Numbered from the stretch's first letter, positions 23,580 to 37,500 are shown. The stretch: DNA of 64,000 nucleotides from Branchiostoma floridae (GCF_000003815.2 NC_049989.1:12904810-12968809); one strand, 5' to 3'. Numbers and translations are program-made. Notes: generated by a model not told the origin, from the sequence alone.

Positions 23580-24257
23580 TTTCCTCCCGTGATTGAGCTG
23601 AATGTCGGCGGGGCCCACCACACGACGAGTCTGCGAACGCTACGCAAGTACGAAGACTCCATGCTGGCAGCCATGTTTAGCGGAAGACACCATCTCACCA
23701 AGGACAAGGAGGGGAGGTATTTTGTGGACCGTAACGGTACATATTTCGGGTACATCCTGGACTTCTTGCGGAGCGAAGACCTCCCTCCTGCCGAACTATC
23801 TCCGGAGATATTCAAAGAAGCTCGCTATTTCGGACTTGACGAGCTGTGCAACTTGTTGCGAGACGTTCCGCCGTTGTTCGGGGAACACACCGGAAGGCAG
23901 GAGTTCATTGCACGTTTACCGGAATACCAGGAGAACGTTGAGAAGCTCGTGCAAACCGCGCGCGAGTCGGCAGTCGCGGCGAGGGAGTCTAAAGCAGTGG
24001 TTTGTGTCTACAAAGCGGATTCAAACTTGGACGCGGATAATCTGCACACGTGTAGGTACCAGTGGTGCGCAAGCTTCGGCCCGTGGAATGCAACGCCAGG
24101 AATAAACGATCTCTTGGACAGCATTACCGTGGACCTGAAAGACAGGAGGTATAATGTAGAGTACGCGAGGAAGGGAGAGTGCGGTATCCAGCTCGGAGAG
24201 TTGTCTTGGCAGTCCTGCCCAAAACAGTTCTATGAGTTTACTTTCAAGTGGTGGTAG
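23580..24257 (+). CDS. KCTD7/KCTD14-like BTB (T1) protein, terminal exon B
   Basis: The exon begins in phase 0 after a strong polypyrimidine tract and AG (23578-23579). It reads FPPVIELNVGGAHHTTSL, then RKYEDSMLAAMFSGRHHL, GRYFVDRNGTYFGYILDFLR and PPAELSPEIFKEARYFGLDE (T1/BTB core). A C-terminal domain follows with CASFGPWNATPGINDLLDSI and a terminal FYEFTFKWW. It has 225 residues without the first exon. The C-terminal FGPW and EF.WW signatures match vertebrate KCTD7. It is closest to the minus-strand copy at 4018. No own first exon was found; it may share the exon at 19752 with terminal exon A. Confidence 0.9.
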   Translation, partial: FPPVIELNVGGAHHTTSLRTLRKYEDSMLAAMFSGRHHLTKDKEGRYFVDRNGTYFGYILDFLRSEDLPPAELSPEIFKEARYFGLDELCNLLRDVPPLFGEHTGRQEFIARLPEYQENVEKLVQTARESAVAARESKAVVCVYKADSNLDADNLHTCRYQWCASFGPWNATPGINDLLDSITVDLKDRRYNVEYARKGECGIQLGELSWQSCPKQFYEFTFKWW

Positions 24258-24356
24258 ATGTAGTAATGTTTTGTATAGCCACTAGAAATTTTGTCCAGGT
24301 ACAATTGACCAGAATGGTACACAGGCTAGTAGACATGTATTTTATTCAACTGTGTA

Positions 24357-24600
24357 CCCTGGGAGCCAGACATGACCGCGGGTTAGCTAGCGAGTTTTGT
24401 TCGGGGAGCCAAGGCAGTCAGCCCGCCGACCTCATATTAGCGCTTCGGGGGAGTGTAAGCCCGAAGAAGTTATCGCTACCCTTTACCTAATCGGGCTTAA
24501 ACTCCCCAGGGCGCTAATAGGAGCTCGGCGGGCCTGACTGTCTTGGGCCACCGAATAAACTATCCTAGCTGCTCGACCCCGGATGGCCCCCAAGGTATCA
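24357..24600. mobile_element. GC-rich foldback MITE
   Basis: GGGGAGCCAAGGCAGTCAGC and TATTAGCGC on the left are mirrored by GCGCTAATA and CCTGACTGTCTTGGGCC on the right; AGCTAGCG... pairs with CTAGCTGCTCGACCCCGG further out. No coding content. Confidence 0.7.
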
Positions 24601-25480
24601 ACTGCGGAGATTGAACGTAAAAGTGTATACAAGCAATAACATAATCCGACTTATTGAATAATTTCCAACAGAGGATTTTTTCTCCTTTCAAATTCTCATC
24701 GGGACGTATTTTTTCCTGGTCCACTAGTGCTGCTTTGATCTCAGCATTTTTGTTTTGAGGGTTTTTTCTACTAAAAAACTGGCCTTTAAATTTTATTCAC
24801 AGAAACTTGTGTTAGTAGTTGGATATCATCAATGTATCATTGTATGCCCTACTTTACTCAACTGTTTGAAACAGTAACTGTTGATATTATGAGTAAAGTA
24901 AACTAAATGGGTTGAGATTTTTTATGACATTGTGATAATTGATAAGAAATCATACTGGTATATACACAGTAATTGACATTTTTTTCTGAAAGTGTTGTAA
25001 TGGTTTACCTTCTCATTTTTTTGTAGTTCTTCCAAAACATTTACCAATTTCAAATAACATTGTGGCCAAACATTACTGAAGTTGATAAAGAAGTAATGTA
25101 AGTACAACATAGACTTTTCATAAAGCTTCATAAATTTCAGAAACTTTCTCACAAGATTTGATACCAGAATGTACTATGTACATGTATGTATTTATGATAT
25201 TTACAAGGATATCAGAAATAATCACATGTCTATATTTCTAGTATTTGTAATACATTGCCATGCAGTTTTGCACCTTTTTCTTCAGCACAATGTACGATCA
25301 TGTACGTATCCTTTATGTTGAAATAGGATAATACGTCTGCAGTAGCGAATCCTATGCAATAATCTGTATGACTACGAGATAGCAAGTTGTGTTCTCGGCT
25401 TGTACCTGTCCATGTGATATGTACGTGTGCAAGTGTAGGTTTTATGCATATTTGCTACTTAAGTGTTGTATATTTAAGTA
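24601..25480. other. AT-rich stretch, no gene seen
   Basis: Lies between KCTD-like exon B and the 3' side of DNTTIP1. It was searched on the minus strand for the missing DNTTIP1 C-terminal exon, without success. Confidence 0.4.
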
Positions 25481-25482
25481 TT

Positions 25483-25834
25483 AGGCCACACCAATTTAAT
25501 TTCTTGGTTCACGGATTCGCTCGCTCCTATTTTTTGGAAAAAAAAAATAAAAATTACCACTCAGCAAATTTTTACCATTAATGAAACCATGCACCAACTT
25601 TCTGGTGTAGCAAATTGGCCTTTATATTATAAGCTCCTTAAAGTGTGGGTACAGGTGCTGTTACTGTACAAGAATAGTGTTTTTGTACTTTTTTCAAGCT
25701 GAAAACTTTTTTTCTTTATGTTTTGGATTATCTGTTACCTTTACCCCAACTATTTTACAATTTTTATTTCGCCCTCTCGCTCCATATTTTTTATGAAAAA
25801 ATCCGTGAACCAAGAAATTAAATTGGTGTGGCCT
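25483..25834. mobile_element. TIR element with long near-perfect ends
   Basis: AGGCCACACCAATTTAATTT CTTGGTTCACGGATT on the left is the exact complement of the right end at 25797-25834. The interior is AT-rich without coding. A decayed relative is at 62395-62715. Confidence 0.8.
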
Positions 25835-27166
25835 TAGTCCTGAATAATAATCTCAGGGAGTAAAAGCAGTATAAAGAGCATTGAAAGCACTGCCATAGTT
25901 GAAGCTAGAAAGTAAAGTACTGAACCGAGCAGTTGCTAAATCGTTGCTGGGTTTTTAAAGGGTTTCTTGTTTCGTTGCAACATTTGCTAGCTCAAATGGC
26001 TATACTGGTCCTTGGACCATACTATTAGGATGTACATTGTGTACAATCAGCATAAGTTTTTTCTTCAGTTGATGTACCTTTAGCACTTTAAGTGCCCGGG
26101 TAACAAAATGTACTAAGTTGACACACGTAGTATCTGTAGTGTAAAAGAGCATATTGTTTCTGTTGTGTGAGATCTTCTCAATAGAACTGTAAATGCATGT
26201 AACTTTGGGGAGGTTTTATGTTCACGGTTTTCACAGTGATAACTTCATAACTAACGCCCGCCTACCTTTGTCCAAGAGCTATAAGTGCGTTATTATTTAC
26301 TAGTATTATGATGTGTTGGAGGCCTAGGTGACTGTTCTGTCCATCAGTAGCACCCATACTGAGTCACTAATATGTGGTTTCCAACTGGCTGTCTGAAACA
26401 ACCAGAGGGGCGAGTAGAACAGAAAGAAACAACATCCCGACTCCCGGGATTCGAAGTACTGCCTATCGTCCTTGCCCAAGGGCACTAGTGCTTTTTGGCG
26501 AGAGCAGTCGTGATTTGTGATCCGGCTGCCCGGGTTCGGCGCGAGTAGTGTAACAGTGGTGTTCAAGTACTGTCTATCGTCCTTGCCCAAGGGCACTAGT
26601 GCTTTTGTGGCCAGCATCTACCATATACCACAATATGGTATGCTGTACTCTTACACATTGCATGATACAATCTTATTTTAGATATTTTGCACACAAGAAA
26701 ACCTGCAAAACCATGAAATTCTAGACAACAATTGAAAGTGCTCCTCTTTTGTATGGCAGAAATACAGGGTGAGAAACATTACAGGTGCTTGTAAATGTAG
26801 ACAAAACAATTTTGTATTCTTACAAATCAATGGTGACATGTTGGAGATATTCTCTCTATCATGTCCATTGTACATTTTATTTCTCAATTGTCTACATTTT
26901 GTATCATGATGATAAATTTGTACGTTATGCATTCAGTTACTGTTAAGAAATGACAACATCAATAATATGTACAATATTTATCACAAATAAAGCATGCCCA
27001 GTTAAAGCTGAAACTAATCATCTTTAAAACTAGTTTCAGTGGGAAAACTCTGACAGGTTGCACAAAAGGTAATACTGGAAACAGAACTCTTAAATAGAGT
27101 AGGAATCATTTTGGAATATCCTGCTCAGGAGGGTACAAGTATGGGCAGTGGAAAAGTTTTAGGTAG
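25835..27166. other. No gene seen; repeat fragments
   Basis: Contains a 'TTATGTTCACGGTTTTCAC' repeat fragment near 26215 (also 27567 and 39548). A duplicated block, CTATCGTCCTTGCCCAAGGG followed by CACTAGTGCTTTT, occurs at about 26463 and 26573, part of a SINE-like tRNA-derived repeat (CCCGGGATTCGAA). Confidence 0.45.
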
Positions 27167-27174
27167 ATCAGACC

Positions 27175-27514
27175 CAGGGCTCTAGCCAGCGTCCGTTTTT
27201 CCGTCAATTGACGGAAATTTGCTGCGTGTGACGGAAAAATTTTAAAACCAATCCGTCAACCTTGACGGACAAAAATCCTTGGTGGAAGCTACAGGCGGCT
27301 TGGGGACGCCGTCCACGGCCGTAAAAGTCACACACTGTTTGTTTTGCTATTGTTATGATTGTTGACAATGTGTGTCGGCACCCTTTCGCATACGATAATC
27401 TCATTAAAACCCGTTTTTCAAGGTCTCAGTTCAGTCCTTCTAATTAATTTTCGCGTTTTTTGCGACGATTGTAATTGGCTGACGGAAAAAAATTTCGAGC
27501 TGGCTAAAGCCCTG
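27175..27514. mobile_element. hAT-type CAGGG...CCCTG element with perfect 8-bp TSD
   Basis: Ends CAGGGCTCTAGCCAGC and GCTGGCTAAAGCCCTG. It is flanked by a perfect 8-bp direct repeat ATCAGACC (27167-27174 and 27515-27522), diagnostic of hAT transposition. It holds a GACGG-containing inverted motif next to each end and no transposase. Confidence 0.85.
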
Positions 27515-28541
27515 ATCAGACCCATACTGATATACTGTAATTCCTGATTTTTTTCAATGTACTGTTATGTTCACGGTTTTCACGGTGACGACTGTAACAT
27601 GAACTTATCATTACTGATAACAAATAATTCGCAGACTTTTTTTAATGTGCACTTGCCGCGACAGTGAACATTTAGTTCCGAGAACAAGCTAAATTTTCTC
27701 AGATCGTGAAAGTTTGGTACCGAGAAGACAAAGTGAATTACAACGCATTTATCTCCTTTTTAAACATGGCAGCAGCAGAAGTAAAATGATCCTGAAGACA
27801 TGTTAAGACTATTAAATAAAGAACAAATAAATAAATCTTTTACTAAAAGCCAGTACAAGACTTTAAATCACAGACAAGTATAATATATAACGTTGTTGTG
27901 ATGGCACTGTAAGACTGGAAACAACTTTTCTCACAAAAAAAGTGGTTTGCAGCATACAGAAAGTAAAGGAAGGTTCTTGGGGCAGCTTTTTTTGGTGATT
28001 TATACTTTTATCATTGAAAAAGTAAGGGAGAACTGTCAGTGGTTGTGATGAATACTGGTGAAAACATAAGGCTCCAAAATACAAAACAACATTGACTTGA
28101 AATGATACAGAGGCAAGTTACAGTTGCTGTAAGAAAGAAAACACACTGTCTTCTTTGACATAGAAATTTTCTCTTAAGGATTTAGGTTGGCTAAATTGGC
28201 ATTTTGAACTTCCATTGTTTTCTTATTAATGAATTAAGAAAGAATGGAGCTGTAACGAATATTGATATATGGGCAAAAAAGAATTCTAAATCTGATTTTT
28301 TGGGCCAAATTGATGACGTCATCAGGTTTTATTGCCCCTAATATTATTTTTTTCTATGAGAAAATACAGCACTTTGGTACATACCACTGCAATGAAACTA
28401 TGTTTTTCGTGTGCATAATGATGAAAGCTCTAAACTCATGGTTGCGCAAATTGATATCTACTAACGATCTGTAGTTATTAAAAAATGATTTTTTTAAATT
28501 TACATAGATGAAAACAAATATTTTCCAATTTGTCTACCTAC

Positions 28542-31500
28542 CACTTTTCCTCCGGTTGCTGGCATGTGTCGACGTTCAAATAACCACTGCTTGTCTTCTG
28601 TGTCGCTGGAATACTGTCAAAATAAAGTTACCTTTATTTTGAATCACCACATAGCAGTTACTGACAAGCAACTGGACATGATTTTGGACACGGTCAGATG
28701 TTTCAGACAGCATTGGCTACCTTTTGTCAGTGACTGGAAAATCTGAAGTCAAACACTCGGGTATTCATTGAAAATTATTCAACTTAAACATATTGTGCTC
28801 CTGCACTCAAACAACAAGATATGACTCTTCTCAACATTCAAAAATTTGCACTTAAGTGTTAGAATGGCAGTTCATAGAAAAGTACACAATGAATAGCGAA
28901 CTGCATCCAAACTGAGTCTATACCGAGGTCATATCAGTAAAATAATTACACATGTTGTAGATCATAAGAAGACCATATACCTTGAATAAGTCTGGATGCT
29001 TGTAGTACAGTCTCCCTCTTGTGGCACCAAGACCCATGGCTCTGGAGAAAAGATGTAACACTATCTAAACACTGGTTTCACAGCAGGTACAATAATTATT
29101 GTCCTAAGCTTATACTTTGAGTCACAAACTTGCACCTACTCTATTGAAGTCCAACTTTCAGTATTCCCTGTAATACATCTTGTCAGTCTTTTCCTCCTAG
29201 TCTTAAACAAGTCTCAGGCTCAGTTTCATTATTTTAGGTAAGGTATGAGTGGCCTCTTCTAACTTTTGGCTTCAGGGAGTTCATAGAAGAGTTACCAAGT
29301 GGTTCACTATGGCGAGGAATGTGACCAGCAAGACTCTGAGTCTAAGGCCCAATCTGGACACAGTTTTTACCGATATCTGTGGAGATGTCGGGAGGGATCT
29401 GGAACGTTGGCCACAGGACACCCGTGGCGCTTGTAGTCATAAACAGCTATATAGCCTAATGAGCCCGCGTTATATGCTAATGAGCCCTCCCAAAAGTCGG
29501 GACGCATCTACACGTGCACGGAAGTTGTTCCTAAGCTATTGGGGACCCCTGCGAAGCTATCGGGCGAATACTCCGGACCTTTCGTAAGAAATTCTGCTTA
29601 TTCTTTATGGCGATATTGCAGTTCCATCTAGACGCTGAAAAAAAGGCGAGAGGTTGTCGGCTCGCAGATATGAAGAAAAACTGTGTCTAGATCGTGCCTA
29701 ACCAAGGACTGTCCATGTGATATTACCTGTTTGCCCGAGACCCCATGATGAACTTAGTTTCTGTGGTCAGTCTTTCTGGATCCCACTGGAAAAAAAAGCT
29801 AGGGTAAGCAGGTTTATGGAAGGGTTGGTAGCATACATGTAAGCAGAAACACAACATTTTTTTCCTAGGCTTTAATAGTAGATCGCTAGATATTTTCAAT
29901 ATATTACAGTAATCTCCAAGCAGATCCTACAGTGCCAAAAGGTTGTATCAAAGCTGGCCAAGGAGTATAGCCGGCCAAAGGGAGTCAAACAGGCACTGGA
30001 GATCTGCCTTCACTGGAACAGGGAGGAGCATTTCTATTGAACAAAGGTGTCTCTGCCCCTCCTTGTGCTATATTAACAGCTACACGAATATCCGAGGTGC
30101 TAATGATTTTACGAGCAATTTACATCTTCAAGTTCATTGACCCACACACATCCCTGTAGGAGATCCGGGCCAAACAGGAAGGAGGGCAATTAACACCTAC
30201 ACAGCAAGCACAGTTTGATTAAGCAACAATTGGATGTTAATAGCCTATTGTGAAGCCAAATGAATGCAGATCCTACGGTGGGTTTGATACCATATTACGC
30301 CACTGTGGATCTGCTTGGAGATTAACATTAGAGTGCGCTGGGAGTAAACATTAACCTGGGTCAGAAATATGTAAACTCTAGAATGCTTTCTAACCTTTGG
30401 TCCTTCTTTTCTGACAGGCTCCTGCTTCACAGATCTAGATCTGCACATGGAACACAACAAGTTAGAATTACTAACACCACAGCTAACAACACATTGTTTG
30501 ACAAAAAACCACGTAGTGCATACAGTCATTTTAAATTACATGTACATGTACTACACAATCATGGAAACGTACACTTGTCATAGATTCTCTATTACCATTA
30601 TCGTTTGGGAGCCAATGCTGTCAATTTTCTTTACTAAATCTAAGCATAAACTAATGGTGAAATTACAATACTACACATAAAACCTTTTTGATTCCAACAT
30701 GTTGATATGACAAAACACGTAAGATAAAACACATGCCACAGTTGCCACCAAAGTGTTTATACAGTCATGCGACTTACCAGTGTTTTGTATATAAAGAAGC
30801 AGCAAGCAAGCAGAAATAATTCAGTAAAGGTGTTTGTTGTATGAAAGGCATTCCAGCTTTTAAATGCATACAGGTAGATCAAACTGAAGGAGCAAGACTT
30901 AGTCTTATCCACACACTGCAAGGCTAGACAAGTTTTAATTTAACCTGAACTTAGTCCTTTTCTCTGCCTTCATGAAATTTAAATGACTTATGTCAATGCA
31001 TTTTAGTTCGCAGCACAGAATTCCTATCATATTTCTGTTCAATCATTAAAAAAACACTTTAAATTTAAAGATTAAATGACCTGAATAAAAGACAAAAAAG
31101 TTCAGACTTCCAGCTCACTAAATTCATAGTTTTACTTGATCGGGGCAGTACTGTAGGACATGCACTTGTCCAGGGTTGTAGCCAGCCTGAAATCATTTTC
31201 CGTCCCCTCAATTTTGAATGGAAATCCTATTGAGCGCCGAAGGCACAGTGCGCTGTTCCAAGGTGGGTCCGGAAGTATGTTCCCGGAAAAGTTTGAAATC
31301 TAGACCCTNNNNNNNNNNNNNNNNNNNNNNNNNNNNNNNNNNNNNNNNNNNNNNNNNNNNNNNNNNNNNNNNNNNNNNNNNNNNNNNNNNNNNNNNNNNN
31401 NNNNNNNNTACACAAGGATTTTAGGCTGAATATTTTTACATAATTATCCATTTTTGTCTGACACAGAGGACGGAACTGGCTAAAAAATTTTTCCGTCCCC

Positions 31501-34500
31501 ACTGCAAAAATCCGTCAAAGGACGGAAGTACTGGCGCTGGCTACAACCCTGAACTTGTCCGATCAGCACTTTCACTTGCCCTGGACAGTCAGGACTTTTT
31601 TTGTCTAACCCTGCACTGTATAATCCATAGTTGCAAAGTGTGCTATTTTCTATACTGCATGCTCTTTGTCTATCACATGAAGCAGAAAATATATCTGCAA
31701 TACTTTTTAATAACACAAGATGACGAGAAATTGCTGAGTGCAATCTTAAATGAAGCGGTAAAGTCAAAATTCAATGCAATAAACATAACAGTTATACGGC
31801 ATCTGTTTCTATCAGATACATGCAGCTAAGAGGCTAAATTCTTTAAGGAACTACATGTACTTGAACAACTTCTTGAACATACCCGTAAGACCTTTCACTG
31901 AACACCGGCTTATAGATACGAGGTCTGCCTTTTCGCTGTAAACACAAAACAAAAGCAGAAATAAAGTACAATGTTGGTACTGTAAATCTGCAAACATTCT
32001 AAGATTATGATATTACTCTTTTGTTGATGTATATGATTATGAAGCCCCAAATTATGCCCCCAAATGGAGGGATTTGCTCCCTGGATCCTACGCTAATTTT
32101 ATAACCATTATGTATCAATTATCAAAAATTACCAGTATATTATGCAAGAAAAGCTTGGTGGTATTTATGTTTTCATGTAATTGTGTCAGCAATGTACACA
32201 TGTATGAACTTTGTAACTTTTCTTATAGAGCATTACAGTGGGCAAATTCCTTTGCAACTACAGATCCGTTGGACAAGACTTCAGTGCCTCGGTGGAAGCT
32301 TCCTTTCTTGAATTCAAGTGTATCAACCTACCCTTTTGAACCTGACTACTTGGTTCACCGGCGCACCACCGTCACTACTCGACAGGGACCTTTTAGCTTT
32401 CTGTCAACGAACATACAAAGTGTCTTATTAATATCACAAATTAAAGAAATTTTAATATCACAAATTAAAGAAATTAAATCTTTCAACAAAGATGCCTCTG
32501 CTCAACTCTACACTCTTGTGGTACTATGCAAAACAGAGGAAGACACAATTGTCTATGACATATCTGTAATATTCTTTTTACATTATACAATGTATAAACT
32601 AATAAAGGTTGCATGATTTGATGAATACATGAAAACTAGTGGTAGCGAATCTTAAAATTGGTAGTACTACTACTTAGAATAAGTGGACATTACCCTAAAC
32701 ATGCTGGCACTGCTGCTCCCAAGGGATACATCCAGAGGGCCGTACATCTCCTTACCACACTTTATAAACAAAACAAACAAACAAACAAACAAAGGGTCAG
32801 TAAATATAACCTGGCAAACAGTTATAGTGTCAGTTAAATGGCAATATCCTTCATATAAACCTTTTCTTGTCAATTCTATTCTTAGACTAATACAAAACAT
32901 ATGATGAATGTGCAGTGGTTGCATATCTTACACAATAAGATACTAGGTGCAGTTCTCACACCAAGTGATAGGTGGCATCAATGATACACTATGGAAACCC
33001 TGTTTGCACTACCGGTACACAGGTTTCATCTAATTTCCTTCCAAGCCTACCTGTTCCAGTGAGTGCCTGATCGCAGTGCGAACCAACCTATCAGGGTCCA
33101 CCTCCTCCCCACAGTTGTCTCTGCAATTCTGGGCTCCTTTTTCGAAAAGCTGGAAAAACAGTTAAATGTTTTCATTCATTTGGGTTTTCTCTGATATACG
33201 ATTGGCTGATATGCACGGCTGACTAGAGGCCCTGTTTGCCATTGTGACAGCTTCTCCAACATGTATATTGTTTTTGCCAAACGCAAGGCTTTGGGTAGGG
33301 AACTACACGGTCACTTGAATTCTAAATCATCATCTATAAACAAAAGTACATTTTATGTCCAATGCTGACATTAAGAACTATTACATGAAACAAACAAATG
33401 TTAATTTTTTTTTTTCCTACAATCAATTCTTAACTCAGCGTGAAAGCTCATCTATATTGGTAAATGAACAGAGACGGGGGGCGACATAGGTTATCTGGTG
33501 GAGTCACGAATCTCTTGACACCACGTCCCGGATGCTGTAGTAGATGGGCCCAACAATTCGGACAGTCAGTCAGGTATAAGTCCCAACTATTTTCCCAGTG
33601 TTGGTTAGGTTAGGTTTAGTTTCTTCATGATAGAATTCTTTACCTCTTTGTAAGGTTTGATAGCCTCTACCAGGGTGTTGTTGATGTGTTTCTGCATGCA
33701 CTTCCTCAGTAGCTCCATGGACCCCTCAGGAGATGAGATGGTTCTGTTGGTACAAGATTTAAGAAGAAAAACATCAAAAACAATGAGGAGTATTGTACAA
33801 GAATAACTAAAATTCTGTCAACTCAAGTACAATGAATGAATGAATTTTATTGCTCAACAATCGNNNNNNNNNNNNNNNNNNNNNNNNNNNNNNNNNNNNN
33901 NNNNNNNNNNNNNNNNNNNNNNNNNNNNNNNNNNNNNNNNNNNNNNNNNNNNNNNNNNNNNNNAACCCTATGTTCGGACACCGCAACATTCCGACATCCC
34001 TACGCTCTGACACCAGGGGTTAAGGGTTAGGGTGTCACAACTATGGGCTACAACTGAAGACCATACCTTCCCCTGTAGTGATAAGACGTCTCCTTTCTCT
34101 TTGAGGGAAAGTTCTTGTAAGTGGCATCGTAAGGTTGGATCACAACATATCCTGGTGGGGCTACAGCTGGCGATGTCTGGAACAAAATATACACAATTGT
34201 ACAAAACATGTAGATCCACAGCAAAACACAGTACTTAATCAACAATACGACATAGTGATAAGTGACATTCATTATGAAATCTAAGTGGACATGAAAGTCA
34301 AACAAATGACTTAACGTACAGAGTGTGGTATACCAAACATTATGTCATACCTGTGATGTGAAAACTTTCGATATGGGTGTTCCGGACCGTGTGATGACTT
34401 AAGTATCACACAGGTTCTAAGTTGTATCACACAGGCTTCCTTCGAGTAAATCTAACTACTGTATCACAAACGGGCCGAATACGGCACGGTTTAAAATTCG

Positions 34501-37500
34501 AATACCGGATTCGGACGTTAGAATTGCTGTTAGAATTGCTGAAGAGTTACAATCTTTTGTTTGAGGACACAACATTTTTTCAACTTCTGGTGCATTTCAC
34601 ATCGAAATATGTGTTTTCTAAGGTGGGTATGACATAAATGAAATACAACACTTCTTCATTTTTGTTCTTTTACATCTTCTTTGACCAAGGCATTCTTGGC
34701 GTCCAATTTACCAATATTTTCTTTGTAATCTATTTGCTCATTTTGCAGCTGCCTTTTACGATTTACACTACAGTATGGTTGAAATTCACTTCTTCTCTTT
34801 ATGGAAACTGCCAAAAATTGATGCGTGTGCGGATGTCATCCGTGTAATCAAATCAACATGGCCTTACATCAGATGGGAAATACCATAACCTGTCTCCCAA
34901 TATGATGACCTTGCAGTGGTGAAATGACCATAAAAATGGCAACCTTATACTTAGAATTATCATAAATATTTCAGGATTGACTTTATTATGTGTAAGAGTT
35001 ATATACTGACCACTGATTTCTGCCTTTTAAGTGCAGGCCTTCCCTCTGAATGATTGACATCTGAGCTTGGAGGAGTCATTACTGCATTGGAGGCAGCATA
35101 CCTAGAAAAGCAACCATGAGTTTGCATTGTTAGTATCTTCCAGTTGAAGACTGGGGCCATATATGACATATGTGACCTAGTGGCATGATGGCATCCCTGG
35201 TCAGTCAGAATTTTATAATTAAGATTGTCAGTGGATCTGCTCCCCAGGGTAAGGGGGCGCATAGTCAGGCAGGACATAGGGCCCTGTATTAAAAATAAAA
35301 TGCCCTGCTAGTAGTAGGATCTTTTTTAATGGAACTGTAACTAAAAGAGTACTAGAATCAGAGTGATTTAAACTTGTTAGCATCACAGGAAGTCTGGTGT
35401 TGTATGGTAATAATACATTGTGCCCTTGGGAACTCTGGTATATATAAACACGAATTTCTTAAAGGTCTGCTACGCAGTTTTTTGCGCTTCAAACTGAAAA
35501 CAAAAAATCCATTTTCCGGCCATTTCTTTATATAGTTAGGCCTAGGAAAAAAAATGTTGTGTTTCCTGTTTCCCTACCTACCCTAAAAAAACCTGCCGAC
35601 CCTAGACTTTTTTTTGGGAACGGGTTTTCTGCGCGTGGAGAATATGCGCGTGCGCGTGAAAAATTTGCGCGTGAAAAATAAAGTTCCTGAAATATGTCAG
35701 AAAATGTGCAGCAAGGAATTCTAAGGCAGAAAAATTTGAACCTATGATATAATTTCCCATCTGTTACCTGAATTTTGGGTTTGAAAAAACCCTAATTTTT
35801 AGATCCCTTAATTTGCATAGGTTAATTTGCATATTTTGAACATTTCAAAATCACCTAAATTTGACAGAAATACATGGAAAAATTACTCATATGAGGTTTT
35901 ATATTGTAAAATGTAACAATTTTAGGCTTTTCTCCATTTTAGAAGCTTCATTTTCTCTTTTTTGAAGAAGATTGTTTCACGCGCAAATTTCAAACTTTTT
36001 TGCGCGTGAAAACTTAACATTTAAAAATCACTTTAAAATCACTCAGATCGAGATTTTGTACTCAGTAATGCAACAACATGATACTTAATTCCATTTTGTG
36101 CCATCTTGTTTGAGCTTTTAAGTATAAAACTGCAGAAACTTTTTTTAATCCCTTGGGAATAAGCTAATTTGCATATTGTCACGCGCAACTTTTTCACGCG
36201 CAACTTTTCACGCGCAACTTTTCCACGCGCACAAAACCCCATCCCCTTTTTTTGGGGTTGGGCAGTGGAGTCACATAGCTTCCAGATAGAATTTTTATTT
36301 AGCCTGCTTCCTATTGAAGTAAAACACTGCTTGTCCCATCTAATGAAGGATAAACCTATCTATCATGCACAAAATTAAAGTTTGAGATTGAAAGACAAGT
36401 GTTATCATGCATTTCAGTTTACTTTGTTCAACAGTATTGTGATATGTATCACTAGAGTTTTGGCCAGCCTAAAAAAAATACAAAAAAAAAAAGATAATCC
36501 CTACCTACCGACCCTAATTTTTTCAGGACTGAAACAGGAAACACAACATTTTTTTCCTAGGCCTTAGTTGAATCAAGCCTACCACGTTACGGAACACCAT
36601 TCAAGGTATGTCGGGAGTCGATATTGCTCGCCGTGCGAGCGCGTTTGAAAACCTGTGAATCTGCACACCCGCGCTGGGTTTCAGCCATTTTGTTTCTTCC
36701 GAACGAACCGTTGATGATTGATTCTTGTTCGAATTCTCACCGGTGCCTAACTAGGGAGGTCAGAAAGTTACAGCGCGCGTAGGACGAAATGTTTGTAGGC
36801 TAATTCTCTACGTTGCAAATGTGAAATAATGACATAAAAGTGTCAAAAAGTAGTAGTAAATCTGAGATTTCTTAGTTCTAGAATATTTCAAATTTGAGCG
36901 CAAAAAACTGCGTAGCAGACCTTTAACTTTACTCAGGTGTAAATGAGTAATGGCTTCAGTAAGGGATGTCCCTCGAATAGAAGTATTAGACTGTTAAATG
37001 GAGGTCCTGTGTTTAATTTACAGGGCTCGAAATACCACATGCATATGCAAGTTTGTGCAAGTAAAATTGGTGTGGTGCAAGTAAGTTTAGACCAAACTTG
37101 CACCAGTGCAAGTTACTTTTGTCCTCTAATACCTGACATTAGAAAAAGCTTACACACACCGAGAATATTGTCTGTCATTGAAAGGTAAAAGAAAATAACA
37201 CTGAATAAAAAAAAGCCTAAATTTGTTATTTCTAAATTTGGTTAGACATCCAGGTAAACTATTTTTTTAAACAAATCCATCTCTACAATGCTAATGATTC
37301 CTATGGTGCTGTCTTACATTGATTTGCATATGAGTTACATTTGCATACTAATTAGTGACTTTAATATGTTCAACTGGTTTTTCCAGTTATATGTATTGTA
37401 TTGAGTTGTTCTACCACTTCATTCTGGAGATGCTTAAGAATAGTTACTGTGATGGATGTCACTCGAAGAGTCCAGAAGAAATCTATGGATCTTATCGAGT

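Noticed and set aside
32074-32616. 180-codon plus-strand frame
   Set aside because: It is antisense to DNTTIP1 exon 6 (32332-32400), whose phase and splice sites fit the gene; the rest is AT-rich intron.
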